Made by a program: the position numbers and the translations under genes | Shown: positions 27,001 to 36,211 of the stretch, piece by piece | How positions within the stretch are numbered: the stretch's first letter is position 1 | Layout of the letters: each line of letters opens with the position of its first letter | NCBI RefSeq assembly: GCF_022662475.1 | Contig: NZ_JAKNQQ010000002.1 | Coordinates: forward strand, 186,001 to 250,000 | Reading direction: 5' to 3' | Source of the DNA: Sphingomonas sp. TREG-RG-20F-R18-01 | GTDB lineage: Bacteria; Pseudomonadota; Alphaproteobacteria; Sphingomonadales; Sphingomonadaceae | DNA: 64,000 nt | Notes under the pieces: model-generated | The model's database searches: none | What the model was told of the DNA's origin: nothing | Seen by the model: only the letters and a program-made list of their open reading frames with translations

Positions 27001-28089
27001 ATGCCCAGCCTGTTCGATCCGATCCAGCTCGGCGCGATCCACGCGCCCAATCGCATCCTTATGGCGCCGCTGACGCGCGGTCGGTCGACCAAGACGTTCG
27101 TCCCGACCGAGATGATGCAGGACTATTACGAGCAGCGCGCGAGCGCGGGCCTGATCATTACCGAGGCGACCGGGATCAGCCGCGAGGGTCTGGGCTGGCC
27201 GTTCGCACCGGGCCTGTGGAACGACGAGCAGGTCGAGGCGTGGAAGCCGATTACCGATCGCGTCCATGCCGCCGGTGGCCGGATCATGGTGCAGCTGTGG
27301 CACATGGGCCGCCAGGTCCATTCCTCGGTGATCGGCACGCAGCCGGTGTCCTCCTCGGCGACCGCGACCGCGGGCCAGGCGCACACCTATGAGGGCAAGC
27401 AGGACTTCGAGACCGCGCGTCCGCTCGAACTGTCGGAGATTCCGCGCTTGATCGACGATTACGCGCTGGCGACTCGCAACGCGCTCGCCGCCGGGTTCGA
27501 CGGGGTGCAGATTCATGCGGCCAATGGCTATCTGATCGACCAGTTCCTGCGCGACAACGCGAACTTCCGCGAGGATGCCTATGGCGGCCCGATCGAGAAT
27601 CGCATCCGCCTGCTGCGCGAGGTGACCGAGCGGGTGGCGAGCGTCGCCGGTGCCGATCGCACCGCGGTGCGCCTGTCGCCCAATGGCGACTCGCAGGGTG
27701 TCGACGACAGCAACGCGACCGGCCTGTTCACCGCCGCCGCCAGGGTGCTCGACGAGATCGGCATCGCCTTCCTCGAACTGCGCGAACCCGGCCCGAACGG
27801 GACGTTCGGCCGGACCGACGTGCCCAAGCAGTCGCCCGAGATCCGCAAGGTGTTCAGCAAGCCGCTGGTGCTCAACTCGGATTACATGACCGTCGCGGAG
27901 GCGCAGGCCGTCCTCGATTCGGGCGTGGCCGATGCGATCGCCTTCGGACGGACGTTCATCAGCAACCCCGACCTGCCCGAACGCCTGCGCACCGGCGCGC
28001 CGCTGGCGAAGGACGACGCCAGGACCTGGTACAGCCAGGGTCCGGAGGGGTATATCGACTACCCCGCGTTGCAGAAGGCGGACGCGTAA
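27001..28089 (+). CDS. Alkene reductase (Old Yellow Enzyme family)
   Basis: FMN-dependent NAD(P)H ene-reductase of the NemA type, 362 residues, TIM barrel. Visible are APLTRGRS, QLWHMGRQVHSSV, the substrate-binding HAANGYLIDQFL, the FMN-binding RLSPNG and the C-terminal DAIAFGRTFISNPDL. Such enzymes reduce activated C=C bonds and nitro compounds; the physiological substrate is unknown. ATG 27001 is chosen with AAAAGGA 10 bases upstream; GTG 26995 is an alternative. Monocistronic. Confidence 0.94.
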   Translation: MPSLFDPIQLGAIHAPNRILMAPLTRGRSTKTFVPTEMMQDYYEQRASAGLIITEATGISREGLGWPFAPGLWNDEQVEAWKPITDRVHAAGGRIMVQLWHMGRQVHSSVIGTQPVSSSATATAGQAHTYEGKQDFETARPLELSEIPRLIDDYALATRNALAAGFDGVQIHAANGYLIDQFLRDNANFREDAYGGPIENRIRLLREVTERVASVAGADRTAVRLSPNGDSQGVDDSNATGLFTAAARVLDEIGIAFLELREPGPNGTFGRTDVPKQSPEIRKVFSKPLVLNSDYMTVAEAQAVLDSGVADAIAFGRTFISNPDLPERLRTGAPLAKDDARTWYSQGPEGYIDYPALQKADA

Positions 28090-28102
28090 GCGTTACCTGA
28101 CG

Positions 28103-28130
28103 ACCGCCACGCGAGTGATGGCGTGGCGGT
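28103..28130 (+). terminator. Hairpin after the alkene reductase gene
   Basis: Perfect 10-bp stem ACCGCCACGC/GCGTGGCGGT with an 8-base loop starting 13 bases after the stop. A T-run is absent, so termination is likely but not certain. Confidence 0.5.
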
Positions 28131-28145
28131 CCCTTCCCCAATACC

Positions 28146-28340
28146 GTCATCGCCGCGCAGGCGGGGATTCATAGCGGCTGACGGTGCCAGGTACATCAGA
28201 CGTCCGAGACGAGTTCTGCCTGCGCATGGCCTCTGCAAAACCATAGCTGTTCTCCCGCGAAGGCGGGAGTCCAGGGGTTGCAAGAACTGCAAGCCGTCGG
28301 TCTGCTCGGCTCTGGATTCCCGCCTTCGCGGGAAAACAGC
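28146..28340. repeat. Palindromic repeat cluster (REP/BIME-like), region 3
   Basis: An inverted pair of the CCCGCGAAGGCGGGA type at 28247-28274 and 28312-28340, plus a degenerate GC-rich copy at 28146-28172. The region is between the convergent ends of the alkene reductase and the P450 gene. Together with the hairpin at 28103-28130 these account for most of the 325-bp gap; no gene is seen in it. Confidence 0.8.
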
Positions 28341-28414
28341 GGATACTGCGTCCGTAACCCATCTTTCGCAGGGGGCTGGCCTCCGCGCGAATGACGGACT
28401 TGGGGGACGGGGAA

Positions 28415-29788
28415 TTACCCCAGCTTCACGAACCGCAGCGGCAACCCGTCCTTCGGCCGCGGGATCGGCCAGGCCTGCCATTCCGCCCCCGACCCCGCCT
28501 CGAGCTCGATCCGATACCGGCTCAGCAGCTGCGTCAGCAGGATGCGGATCTGCATCGTTGCAAAGTGCAGCCCGAGGCACATGTGCGCCCCGCCCCCGAA
28601 CGGCACCCAGGCATATTTGTGCCGCGCCCGGACCGCGTCCGGCGTAAAGCGCAGCGGATCGAACCGCGAAGGCTCGGGCCATAGCGCGGGCATCATATGG
28701 GTATAGGCGACGCTGACGCTGACCGTGCTGCCCGCCGGGATGTGATAGCCGCCGAAATCGAAATCCTTGATCGCGCGCCTGGGCAGCGATGGCACCGGCG
28801 GAATCATCCGCAGCGCTTCCTTGAACGCCATGTCGGTCAGTTCCAGCCGGTCGAGCTGGCCATAGGGCAGCGCGCCGTCGTCGTTGAGCCCGAGCCCGGC
28901 GATCTCCGCGCGCAGCTTCTCCTGCCATTCGGGATTCTGTCCGAGCAGCATCACGAGGCTCGTCGCCGACGAGGTGATCGTGTCATGCGCCGCCATCATC
29001 AGGAAGTTCATGTGATCCGCGATCGCATCGGCCGACAGCGGCTGCCCGTCATCCCCGGTCGCGCGACAGAATTGCGAGAAGAAATCCTGCCCGTCGCCCG
29101 CCCGCCGCGCCGGAATCTCGCGCTTGAACAGGTCGACAAGATAGGCGCGCGCGCGGACCCCCTTGCGCATTTGGGTGCCGGGGAGGGGAATGCGGATCGG
29201 CGTGATCGACGCCTGAACCTCGTCGACGAACGCCTGGTTGATGCGGTTCGCCTCCTCCCCCAGCGGCATCCCGAGGAAACTCTCGGCGGCGAGATCGAGC
29301 GTCAGTTCCTTGATCGCATCGTAGAAGCGCAGCGGCCGATCGCTCCAGGTCGCGACTTCGCGCGCGATCCCCGCATTGAGCGTCTCGGCATAATGCCGCA
29401 TCGGTTCGGGCTTGAACGCGACCGCCATCACCTTGCGGTCGGCGCGGTGCTTTTCGAAATCCATCAGCATCAGCCCGCGCGGGAACAGCAGGTTGAGCAA
29501 CGGCCCCCAGCCCTGTTCCGACGAGAACACGCGGTCGCGGTCGAACAGCACCAGTTCGTTCGCGTCCGCGCCGACCAGCGTCACGGTCGGGCCGCCGAAC
29601 GCATTGTTGCGGAACACCGGGCCATAGGTCGCGATCATCCGCCGCCCGAACGCCCCCGGATCGCGCAGCATGCGGAAGGTGTTGCCGATGAAGGGAAGCC
29701 CGTCCTCACCGGGAATCGCGCGGATCGCGGATTGCTTCTGGCGCGGCAGCCAGTGCGGATTGGCCTTGAACGTGTGGGCGTATGCCAT
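28415..29788 (-). CDS. Cytochrome P450
   Basis: Haem monooxygenase of 457 residues. Signatures include the I-helix AAHDTITS (proton-relay threonine), the K-helix ExxR in KEALRMIP and the haem-binding FGGGAHMCLGLHFA with the axial cysteine. No membrane anchor. The overall pattern (FEKHRADRKVMAVAFKPEPM) reminds me of the CYP120/CYP26-like branch rather than CYP153, but the substrate is not predictable. No ferredoxin or reductase gene is adjacent. The start at 29788 is supported by GGGGAGAG upstream; longer frames extend into repeat DNA. Confidence 0.93.
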   Translation of the reverse strand: MAYAHTFKANPHWLPRQKQSAIRAIPGEDGLPFIGNTFRMLRDPGAFGRRMIATYGPVFRNNAFGGPTVTLVGADANELVLFDRDRVFSSEQGWGPLLNLLFPRGLMLMDFEKHRADRKVMAVAFKPEPMRHYAETLNAGIAREVATWSDRPLRFYDAIKELTLDLAAESFLGMPLGEEANRINQAFVDEVQASITPIRIPLPGTQMRKGVRARAYLVDLFKREIPARRAGDGQDFFSQFCRATGDDGQPLSADAIADHMNFLMMAAHDTITSSATSLVMLLGQNPEWQEKLRAEIAGLGLNDDGALPYGQLDRLELTDMAFKEALRMIPPVPSLPRRAIKDFDFGGYHIPAGSTVSVSVAYTHMMPALWPEPSRFDPLRFTPDAVRARHKYAWVPFGGGAHMCLGLHFATMQIRILLTQLLSRYRIELEAGSGAEWQAWPIPRPKDGLPLRFVKLG

Positions 29789-29868
29789 CGTGTCGCTCTC
29801 CCCGCTTATTGACACCGGTATAAGTAAGCGGGGGGACGGTGGGAAGAGGGTGTGCCGAGCGTCGCCGC

Positions 29869-30020
29869 GCTTCCCCGGCGAAGGTAGCCCTCTTCTAACT
29901 TTTTCCAATTCTGCTTCCCCGGCGAAGGCCGGGGCCCAAGAGAGGGACTTGAGAAGTTCAGGCGCTGCGCTTCGTTACCAAAACCTGCGCTCCTGGGCCC
30001 CGGCTTCGCCGGGGAAGCGC
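29869..30020. repeat. Palindromic repeat cluster (REP/BIME-like), region 4
   Basis: A full inverted pair at 29913-29938 (TTCCCCGGCGAAGGCCGGGG) and 29994-30020 (GGCCCCGGCTTCGCCGGGGA), with a half copy at 29869-29885. The unit resembles that of the 51.3-kb tandem array, including a shared GCTGCGCTTCG segment in the middle. It lies between the ribH 3' end and the P450 start. Confidence 0.82.
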
Positions 30021-30073
30021 AAAGCGGTGCGGGGAGTGCTGAATGGCGGGTGCGCGATAAACCCGCGCACGCC

Positions 30074-30493
30074 TTAGCCGAATCGTTCTTTCAGCGCGAT
30101 CATCGCCAGAGCGGCCTTGGCAGCTTCCCCGCCCTTGTCCTTCTCGTGCCTACGCGCGCGCGTCAGCGCCTGCGCTTCGTTCTCGGTTGTCAAAATGCCG
30201 TTGCCGATCGCCAGCCCGTCCATCGACAGCGCCATCAGACCGCGCGCGCTTTCGCCCGCGACGATCTCGAAATGATAGGTCTCGCCGCGGATCACGACGC
30301 CCAAAGCGACGAACCCGTCATACTGGTCGCTGTCCGCCGCCAGCGCGACCGCGCCGGGAATCTCGAGCGCGCCCGGCACGGTGATCGTCTCGTGGCTGTG
30401 CCCCGCCTCCTCTATCGCGGCGCGCGCGCCTTCGAGCAGCAGGTCGTTGAGATGGTCGTAGAAGCGCGCTTCGACGATGAGGATCTTGGCCAT
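30074..30493 (-). CDS. ribH: 6,7-dimethyl-8-ribityllumazine synthase
   Basis: Condenses the pyrimidine and the four-carbon butanone phosphate in the penultimate step of riboflavin synthesis. The 139-residue product has the active-site histidine in [13 protein letters not shown] and the phosphate-binding [11 protein letters not shown] region. The start codon overlaps the preceding gene's stop (TAATG). Last gene of the rib operon, followed by repeat DNA. Confidence 0.95.
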   Translation of the reverse strand: MAKILIVEARFYDHLNDLLLEGARAAIEEAGHSHETITVPGALEIPGAVALAADSDQYDGFVALGVVIRGETYHFEIVAGESARGLMALSMDGLAIGNGILTTENEAQALTRARRHEKDKGGEAAKAALAMIALKERFG

Positions 30494-31656
30494 TATTCTC
30501 CGCCCGTGCCGGGGATGGTGCGTTCGTCGACGATCGACAGGCCATAGCCTTCGAGCCCGACGAGCGCGTGATGCGTGTTGGTCAGCAGGATCATTTCCTC
30601 GACCCCGAGTTCGGCGAGGATCTGCGCGCCGACGCCGTAATCGCGGAGTTCCTCGACCTCGGGCGCGCCCGCGCCCTTGCCCTCGCCGCGCAGCTTGATG
30701 AAGCGCGTGACCGAATCCTTCATCGGGCGGTTGATCACGACGATCACCCCCGCGCCTTCCGCGGCGATCGCTTCCATCGCCCCCGACAACAGGCCCGATC
30801 GTTCCGACGTCTCGCCGAACATGTCGACGAAATAGGAGGCGGTGTGCATCCGCACCAAGGTCGGCTTGGCCGGGTCGATCTTGCCCTTGACCAGCGCGAT
30901 CGTCTCGTCGCCGGTCGCCTTGTTGTGGAAGGTCATCGCTTTCCACTGCCCGCCCCATTTCGACTCGAACGCCATTTCGGCGCGCTTCTCGACGAGATGG
31001 TCGTGGCGGCGGCGATAGGCGATCAGGTCGCGGATCGTCCCGATCTTGAGATTATGGAGCTGCGCGAAGCCGACGAGGTCGTCGAGCCGGCTCATCGTGC
31101 CGTCCTCGTTCATGATCTCGCAGATCACGCCCGAAGGATTGAGCCCCGCCAGCCGCGACACGTCGACCGCCGCCTCGGTATGCCCGGCACGCACCAGCAC
31201 GCCGCCATCGCGCGCGACCAGCGGGAAGACGTGGCCCGGCGTGACAATCTCCTCCTTGCCCTTGGACGAATCGATCGCGACCGAGATGGTCCGCGCGCGG
31301 TCGGCGGCCGAAATGCCCGTCGTCACCCCGTCGCGTGCCTCGATCGAGGTGGTGAAGGCGGTTTCGTGTCGCGTGCCATTGTGGCGGCTCATCAGCCCGA
31401 GCCCGAGCTCCTCGACGCGCTTCTTGGTCATCGCGAGGCAGATCAGTCCACGGCCATGCTTGGCCATGAAGTTGATCTTCTCCGGGGTCGCCATCTGCGC
31501 GGGAATGACGAGGTCGCCCTCATTCTCGCGATCCTCGTCATCGACCAGGATGAACATGCGGCCGTTCTTGGCCTCGTCGATCAGTTCCTCGGGCGACGAC
31601 AGGAAGCCGTGGCGCAGGCGCGCGACTTCGGGACCGGTCGATGGGTTAACGGCCAC
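30493..31656 (-). CDS. DHBP synthase fused to a degenerate GTP cyclohydrolase II domain (RibBX type)
   Basis: A 387-residue two-domain protein. The N-terminal half is an intact 3,4-dihydroxy-2-butanone-4-phosphate synthase ([20 protein letters not shown]-like [20 protein letters not shown]). The C-terminal half has the fold outline of GTP cyclohydrolase II, but its three zinc cysteines are replaced: [18 protein letters not shown] aligns with the H-x2-C...C-x-C motif as Ser, Glu, Ser, and the GRGIGL-type region is lost. Cyclohydrolase activity is not expected, so another RibA should exist elsewhere. Such RibBX proteins are known in alphaproteobacteria. It overlaps the riboflavin synthase gene by 11 bp. 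Confidence 0.92.
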   Translation of the reverse strand: MAVNPSTGPEVARLRHGFLSSPEELIDEAKNGRMFILVDDEDRENEGDLVIPAQMATPEKINFMAKHGRGLICLAMTKKRVEELGLGLMSRHNGTRHETAFTTSIEARDGVTTGISAADRARTISVAIDSSKGKEEIVTPGHVFPLVARDGGVLVRAGHTEAAVDVSRLAGLNPSGVICEIMNEDGTMSRLDDLVGFAQLHNLKIGTIRDLIAYRRRHDHLVEKRAEMAFESKWGGQWKAMTFHNKATGDETIALVKGKIDPAKPTLVRMHTASYFVDMFGETSERSGLLSGAMEAIAAEGAGVIVVINRPMKDSVTRFIKLRGEGKGAGAPEVEELRDYGVGAQILAELGVEEMILLTNTHHALVGLEGYGLSIVDERTIPGTGGE

Positions 31657-32287
31657 GATAATGCTCCATTCGCTTGAGATACCGCGCCAGCACGTCGATC
31701 TCGATATTGATCGGCGAACCGGCCTGAAGACTGCCGAGCGTGGTGACCGCGGCGGTGTGCGGGATCAGGTTGATCCCGACGAGCACGCGGTCGTCCCCAT
31801 TCTCGACGACGTCCTCGACGCTGTTGACGGTGAGCGACACGCCGTCGAGCGTGATCGACCCCTTGGGCGCGACGAACGGCGCGATGTCGGGCCCGGCGGC
31901 GATCACGACACGGAGCGATCCGCCCTCGGTCGTGGTCGAGACCACTTCGCCGATCCCGTCGACATGCCCCGTCACGATATGCCCGCCGAGTTCCTCGCCG
32001 AGCTTGAGCGCGCGTTCCAGATTGAGCTTCGCGCCGTCGGTCCATTGCCCCGCGGCGGTGCGCGACAGCGTTTCTCCCGATACGTCGGCGGCGAACCAGC
32101 CGCCAAGCGCGTCGCCGCCCCCATTTACACCCTTGTCCACGACCGTCAGACACACGCCCGAGCACGCAATCGACGCGCCGAGATCGACCCCGCTCATGTC
32201 ATAGCCGGTCGCGACGATGACGCGCAGGTCGCCGCGCTGCTCGACTCGGTCGATCGTGCCGATGTCGGTAATGATCCCGGTGAACAT
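31646..32287 (-). CDS. ribE: Riboflavin synthase, alpha subunit
   Basis: Dismutates two lumazines into riboflavin. The 213-residue product has the characteristic duplicated lumazine-binding domain: [10 protein letters not shown] at the start of repeat 1, and [15 protein letters not shown] opening repeat 2 around residue 100. The start at 32287 is the conserved MFTGII. It overlaps the RibBX gene by 11 bp and follows ribD by 4 bases. Confidence 0.95.
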   Translation of the reverse strand: MFTGIITDIGTIDRVEQRGDLRVIVATGYDMSGVDLGASIACSGVCLTVVDKGVNGGGDALGGWFAADVSGETLSRTAAGQWTDGAKLNLERALKLGEELGGHIVTGHVDGIGEVVSTTTEGGSLRVVIAAGPDIAPFVAPKGSITLDGVSLTVNSVEDVVENGDDRVLVGINLIPHTAAVTTLGSLQAGSPINIEIDVLARYLKRMEHYRGR

Positions 32288-32291
32288 CGCT

Positions 32292-33323
32292 TTATCCTCT
32301 TGCGCCCGTCGTTGCCGCGGCAAGGGGTGCCCTTACGCGTTCGTAAACCTCGAGCCGGTCGCTGCCAAGGGTGCGCGCATCGGTCAAGGCCCAGCGGCCA
32401 TGCGCGTCGGCCAGCGCGGTCAATCCGATGTCAGGAAGCGTGCGCCCGCCACCGATCACGATCGGCGCGCGGTACAGCAACAGGCGGTCGACCAGATCGG
32501 CCGCGAGGAACGCCGCCGCAGTGGCGGGGCCGCCCTCGACCAGCACGTGATCGACTTGGTCGAGCGCCGCAATTGCTTCTGGCGACGCGACATTTTCCCA
32601 TGCACCGGAGTCGGCATCGGAATGCGCGAAGGCGGGCGTGTGCGACAGGATCAGCCGCCGCGGCGCGCGATCGTCGAGTCCGGCAAGCCGGACGTCGAGC
32701 GCGGGCGAATCCGCGTCGATCGTCGCGCGGCCGACGAGGATCGCCTCGTGCCGCGACCGTTCGAGATGCGCGTGCGCGCGTGCTTCGGGGCCGGTGATCC
32801 ACTTGCTCGTCCCCGACTCCATCGCCATCGCGCCGTCGAGCGACATGGCGAGCTTGAGCGTCACGTACGGACGGCGCAACGCAAGCCGCGTGAGGAAACC
32901 CGCCATGGACGCGCGCGCGGCAGCCTCGCCGGTCCCCACGTCGACCACGATCCCCGCCTCGCGCAACCGCGCAATCCCCACGCCATCGGTGCGCGCGTCG
33001 GGATCGCGCAGCGCGACGACGACGCGCGCGACGTTCGACAGGATCAGCAGGTCGGCGCAGGCGGGCCCGCGCGGCGAGACATGCGCGCACGGTTCGAGCG
33101 TGACATAGACCGTCGCACCGCGTGCGCGGTCGCCCGCCTGCGCGAGCGCCATCGCCTCGGCATGGGGGCGTCCGCCGGGCTGCGTCCAGCCACGCCCGAC
33201 CACCTTGCCTCCCCCGTCTCCTGGCGCGACGATGATGCATCCGACGTTCGGGTTGGGCGCGGTCCGCCCGCGACCGCGCGACGCCAGCGCAAGCGCCGCG
33301 CCGATCCAGCGATGATCGCCCAT
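32292..33323 (-). CDS. ribD: Bifunctional pyrimidine deaminase/reductase RibD
   Basis: Catalyses the second and third steps of riboflavin synthesis. The 343-residue product has an N-terminal deaminase with zinc ligands in PHAEAMAL and [14 protein letters not shown], and a C-terminal NADPH-dependent reductase ([40 protein letters not shown]). The start at 33323 lies 2 bases after the upstream gene's stop. No FMN riboswitch is recognisable ahead of the operon. Confidence 0.94.
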   Translation of the reverse strand: MGDHRWIGAALALASRGRGRTAPNPNVGCIIVAPGDGGGKVVGRGWTQPGGRPHAEAMALAQAGDRARGATVYVTLEPCAHVSPRGPACADLLILSNVARVVVALRDPDARTDGVGIARLREAGIVVDVGTGEAAARASMAGFLTRLALRRPYVTLKLAMSLDGAMAMESGTSKWITGPEARAHAHLERSRHEAILVGRATIDADSPALDVRLAGLDDRAPRRLILSHTPAFAHSDADSGAWENVASPEAIAALDQVDHVLVEGGPATAAAFLAADLVDRLLLYRAPIVIGGGRTLPDIGLTALADAHGRWALTDARTLGSDRLEVYERVRAPLAAATTGARG

Positions 33324-33325
33324 CG

Positions 33326-33676
33326 CTAGATCCCCCAGGCCTTCAGCCCGTCGTTCACCTTCTTGAATTGCGCGCGGCGTTCCGCCTTCAGTCGCTCGAG
33401 CTCGGCGTCCTGCTTGGCCTTCGCCGCGCCGTCGATCTTCTGCTGCGCGATGATCTGCGCATCGGTGCGGTCGAGCCGCCAATTCTGCACATAGATGATG
33501 TCGCGGTGATACGGCTTGGGCGGGATCCGCGATTCATAGATCACGCCCATGATCATCACGTACGTCAGCGCGAGTGCGACCCCCATGAAGCCGAGCTGAT
33601 GCGGCCGCCGCGTCGTGACATACCCCTTCACGTCGCGGAACGCCTGCCTGGGCGAGAGATATTGCAGGAACTTCAT
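33326..33676 (-). CDS. Single-pass membrane protein of unknown function in the tonB-rib operon
   Basis: A 116-residue protein with one membrane segment (about 34-48) and a charged C-terminal coiled-coil-like region rich in Lys, Glu, Gln and Ala (QIIAQQKIDGAAKAKQDAE onward). I do not recognise a family. It sits between tonB (52 bp upstream) and ribD (2 bp downstream) on the same strand, so it is co-transcribed with them. The start at 33676 avoids an unconserved extension into tonB. Confidence 0.75.
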   Translation of the reverse strand: MKFLQYLSPRQAFRDVKGYVTTRRPHQLGFMGVALALTYVMIMGVIYESRIPPKPYHRDIIYVQNWRLDRTDAQIIAQQKIDGAAKAKQDAELERLKAERRAQFKKVNDGLKAWGI

Positions 33677-33728
33677 GGGAGGAGAGATAGGCGCGGGCAG
33701 GGGGCTGCGCCAGCCCCGCCCGCGCACG

Positions 33729-34403
33729 CTATTCCTGCCCGAGCTGGAAGCGGACCGCCATCTGCTGCCACGCCTCGACCGCCACGCCGTCGCGCGTCGC
33801 CGGGGTGAAGCGCCATTTGGTCAGCGCCTGGCGGCGAGTCGCCTCCAGGAATGCGGGCGACGCCGCGCTGATCGCCTCGACCTGCTTCACTCGCCCGTCC
33901 GTGCCGACCAGCACGCGCACGACGACTCGGCCCTCATGTTCGGCAAGACGTTCGTCCGCGGGATAGGCGGGCTGGAACGAGTCGCGGTACCGCGCGTCGA
34001 TCCGGGCCGGGGTGAGGACCGGCGCGGGCGGCAGCGGGATCGTCCCCACATCCCCGCTGTCCCCGGCCGTGGCCGTCCCGCCCAGCGGCGGAAGGTCGAC
34101 CTTCACCCCGGTGATGCCGCCGGTCGTCACCGGGATCGGCGGATCCGTGACATCGACGTGATCGATCGGCTTGGGCGTCACCGTCTTGGGCAGCACGCTC
34201 TTCGGCTGCGGCTTGGGATGTTCGGGCGGGGGCGGATCGGTCGGCAGCGGGATGTTGGTCGCCTCGATCGTCGGGACGAAATGCTGGACGAAATGCGGGG
34301 CAGTCAGCGAAAGCCCGAACAGCAGCACGCCGCTCGCGCCAAGCGCAAAGGCGACGCCGCCCGGATTGAGTCCGCCGGGCCGGGAATAGCGATCTGCAAC
34401 CAT
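33729..34403 (-). CDS. Energy transducer TonB
   Basis: Periplasm-spanning protein that transmits proton-motive force to outer-membrane receptors. The 224-residue product has one N-terminal membrane anchor (about 17-37), a proline-rich stretch (PTDPPPPEHPKPQPKS onward), and a C-terminal TonB domain (FQPAYPADERLAEHEGRV, ATRRQALTKWRFTPA). No exbB/exbD or receptor gene is nearby. First gene in a unit continuing into the riboflavin genes, which could suggest flavin- or iron-linked uptake; that link is inference. Confidence 0.92.
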   Translation of the reverse strand: MVADRYSRPGGLNPGGVAFALGASGVLLFGLSLTAPHFVQHFVPTIEATNIPLPTDPPPPEHPKPQPKSVLPKTVTPKPIDHVDVTDPPIPVTTGGITGVKVDLPPLGGTATAGDSGDVGTIPLPPAPVLTPARIDARYRDSFQPAYPADERLAEHEGRVVVRVLVGTDGRVKQVEAISAASPAFLEATRRQALTKWRFTPATRDGVAVEAWQQMAVRFQLGQE

Positions 34404-34757
34404 GCGCTCATCTCCACCTAAGACCGCCCGGTCTGCGCCGGGACTAATCGAGGATGTTACATCATAACGTTACCAGCGCAAGAGACGTTGTCTCATGTCA
34501 TAGCGCCGCCTGCGGGCGCATGATTCTGTCCGAACGCGCGAAGCGGTGGCTTGCCGCCGGTGCGGTGCGGCGCGTCCGGCCCGGCGACCTGACCCGGGTT
34601 GGAACAGATATCCATCCCGCATGTCCTACACGCCGCGATTCCGCTAAGCTCCGGGCACGCTCTTTGACAGATCCGCTCGCTTGACCTTCCCTTCGGAGAA
34701 CGCGCGCGAAACGACTGCGTTTATCCCTAACCTTCCCCTAACCTTCCGGCGGCGGTC
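34404..34757. other. 354-bp intergenic region upstream of tonB
   Basis: The gap between tonB start and the gltX stop. It holds the 11-bp tandem repeat at 34726-34747 and a direct repeat GTTAC-N8-GTTAC around 34455-34472, about 60 bp upstream of tonB and suitable for a promoter or operator. A short open frame at 34454-34684 has no family resemblance or ribosome binding site and is not called a gene. Confidence 0.45.
34726..34747 (-). promoter_or_regulatory. Second tandem 11-bp direct repeat, possible operator
   Basis: Two perfect adjacent copies of CCTAACCTTCC (plus strand). Read on the minus strand the flanked sequence GGAAGGTTAGG resembles the repeat upstream of htpG at 9524-9545, which is also preceded by GGAAG. 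It lies 10 bp before the gltX stop side and about 320 bp upstream of tonB. Function is inferred from the shared motif. Confidence 0.4.
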
Positions 34758-36083
34758 CTACCCCGCCAGCCGCTCGCGCGCCCGATCCTGTCCGATCAGC
34801 GGCAGCAGCGCCTTCATGTCGGGCCCGTGATCGAGCCCGGTCAGCGCGCGGCGCAGCGGCAGGAACAGCGCCTTGCCGCTGCGCCCGGTCTCCTGCTTGA
34901 GCGCGGCGGTCAGCGCGTGCCACGGGTCGGCGTCCCAGGCGATGACGTTGGTCAGCCGCGCCGCCGAGGCGAGGAAGTCGGCGTCGGCGGGGTCGCGCTC
35001 CGCGGTGATCGGGCCTTCGATCACGCGCCACCAGTCGGCGGCCTCGGCGACCGTCGTCAGGTTGGGCCGCACCGCTGCCCATTCCGCTTCGCCCATCCCG
35101 GCGGGAAGCCGGTCGGCGACCTGCGCGAAAGCGAGCTGGTGGACGATCTTGGCGTTCAACCCGCTGAGTTCCGCCTCGTCGAACCGCGCTGGCGCGCGGC
35201 CGAACCTGGCGAAGTCGAAGCTCTCGACCAGCGCCTGGGTCTCGACCAAGGGCTCGACCGGCAAGCTCGTCCCAATCCGCGCGAGCAAGGCGCGCACCGC
35301 TTCGGGTTCGATCCCGCTCTCGCGGAAATGCGCGACGCCGAGCGACCCCAGCCGCTTGGACAATTTGCCTTCCGCCCCGGTCAGCAGCGCCTCATGCGCG
35401 AAGGCGGGCGCAGGCACCCCCATCGCATCGAACATCTGAAGCTGGAGCGCGGTGTTCGAGACATGGTCCTCGCCGCGTACGACATGCGTGATCCCCATCT
35501 CGGCATCGTCGATCGCGGAGGGCAGCATGTAGAGCCACGATCCGTCGGCGCGGCGGATCACCGGGTCGCTCATCGTCGCGGCGTCGAACTTCTGCGGCCC
35601 GCGGATCAGGTCGTCCCACATGATCGGGGTTTCGTGATCGAGCTTGAAGCGCCAGTGCGGCCGGACGCCCTCGGCTTCCAGAGCGGCGCGATCCGAATCG
35701 CTCAGCGCGAGCGCAGCCCGGTCATAGATCGGCGGCAGCCCGCGTCCGGCGGCGATCTTGCGCTTGAGGTCGAGCTCCTGCGACGTCTCATAGGCGGGAT
35801 ACACCCGACCCGCCGCGCGCAACGCCTCGAAGCGCGCCTCGTACAAGGCAAAGCGCGCGGACTGGCGTTCCTCGCCATCGGGCACCAGCCCGAGCCACGC
35901 AAGATCCGCGCGGATCGCGTCGACGAAACGCTCCTCGCTGCGCTCCGCATCGGTATCGTCGATCCGCAGCCAGAACTGTCCGCCGGAGCGCTGCGCCCAC
36001 AACCAGTTGTGCAGCGCGGCGCGGATGTTGCCAACGTGGAGGTGCCCGGTGGGCGACGGGGCGAAACGGGTGCGGACGGTCAT
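34758..36083 (-). CDS. gltX: Glutamate-tRNA ligase
   Basis: Class I aminoacyl-tRNA synthetase, 441 residues, with the HIGH-type motif PSPTGHLHVGN and the KMSKS-type motif KLSKR. It is somewhat shorter than the typical ~470-490 residues, and no zinc-binding cysteine cluster is seen. Many alphaproteobacteria carry two GltX copies, of which one may charge tRNA-Gln for the amidotransferase route; which this is cannot be decided here. Divergent from prs. Confidence 0.95.
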   Translation of the reverse strand: MTVRTRFAPSPTGHLHVGNIRAALHNWLWAQRSGGQFWLRIDDTDAERSEERFVDAIRADLAWLGLVPDGEERQSARFALYEARFEALRAAGRVYPAYETSQELDLKRKIAAGRGLPPIYDRAALALSDSDRAALEAEGVRPHWRFKLDHETPIMWDDLIRGPQKFDAATMSDPVIRRADGSWLYMLPSAIDDAEMGITHVVRGEDHVSNTALQLQMFDAMGVPAPAFAHEALLTGAEGKLSKRLGSLGVAHFRESGIEPEAVRALLARIGTSLPVEPLVETQALVESFDFARFGRAPARFDEAELSGLNAKIVHQLAFAQVADRLPAGMGEAEWAAVRPNLTTVAEAADWWRVIEGPITAERDPADADFLASAARLTNVIAWDADPWHALTAALKQETGRSGKALFLPLRRALTGLDHGPDMKALLPLIGQDRARERLAG

Positions 36084-36211
36084 GTGCGTGGCCTACGCAC
36101 CGTCGCGATCCGGGGCAAGCGCGGCAAGGTTTGTCCCCCCGCCCCCTTTCGCGATCCGGATCGCGCTTCTAAGGGAGTCGCAAATTTGTTACGCAGTAAG
36201 GGCGGCCACAC

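Noticed and set aside
34454..34684. Small 76-codon open frame upstream of tonB
   Set aside because: No ribosome binding site, no family resemblance and unusual composition; the region is better explained as regulatory DNA.
34404..34757. FMN riboswitch before the tonB-rib operon
   Set aside because: None of the conserved RFN-element sequence blocks could be found here or in the short gaps before ribD.
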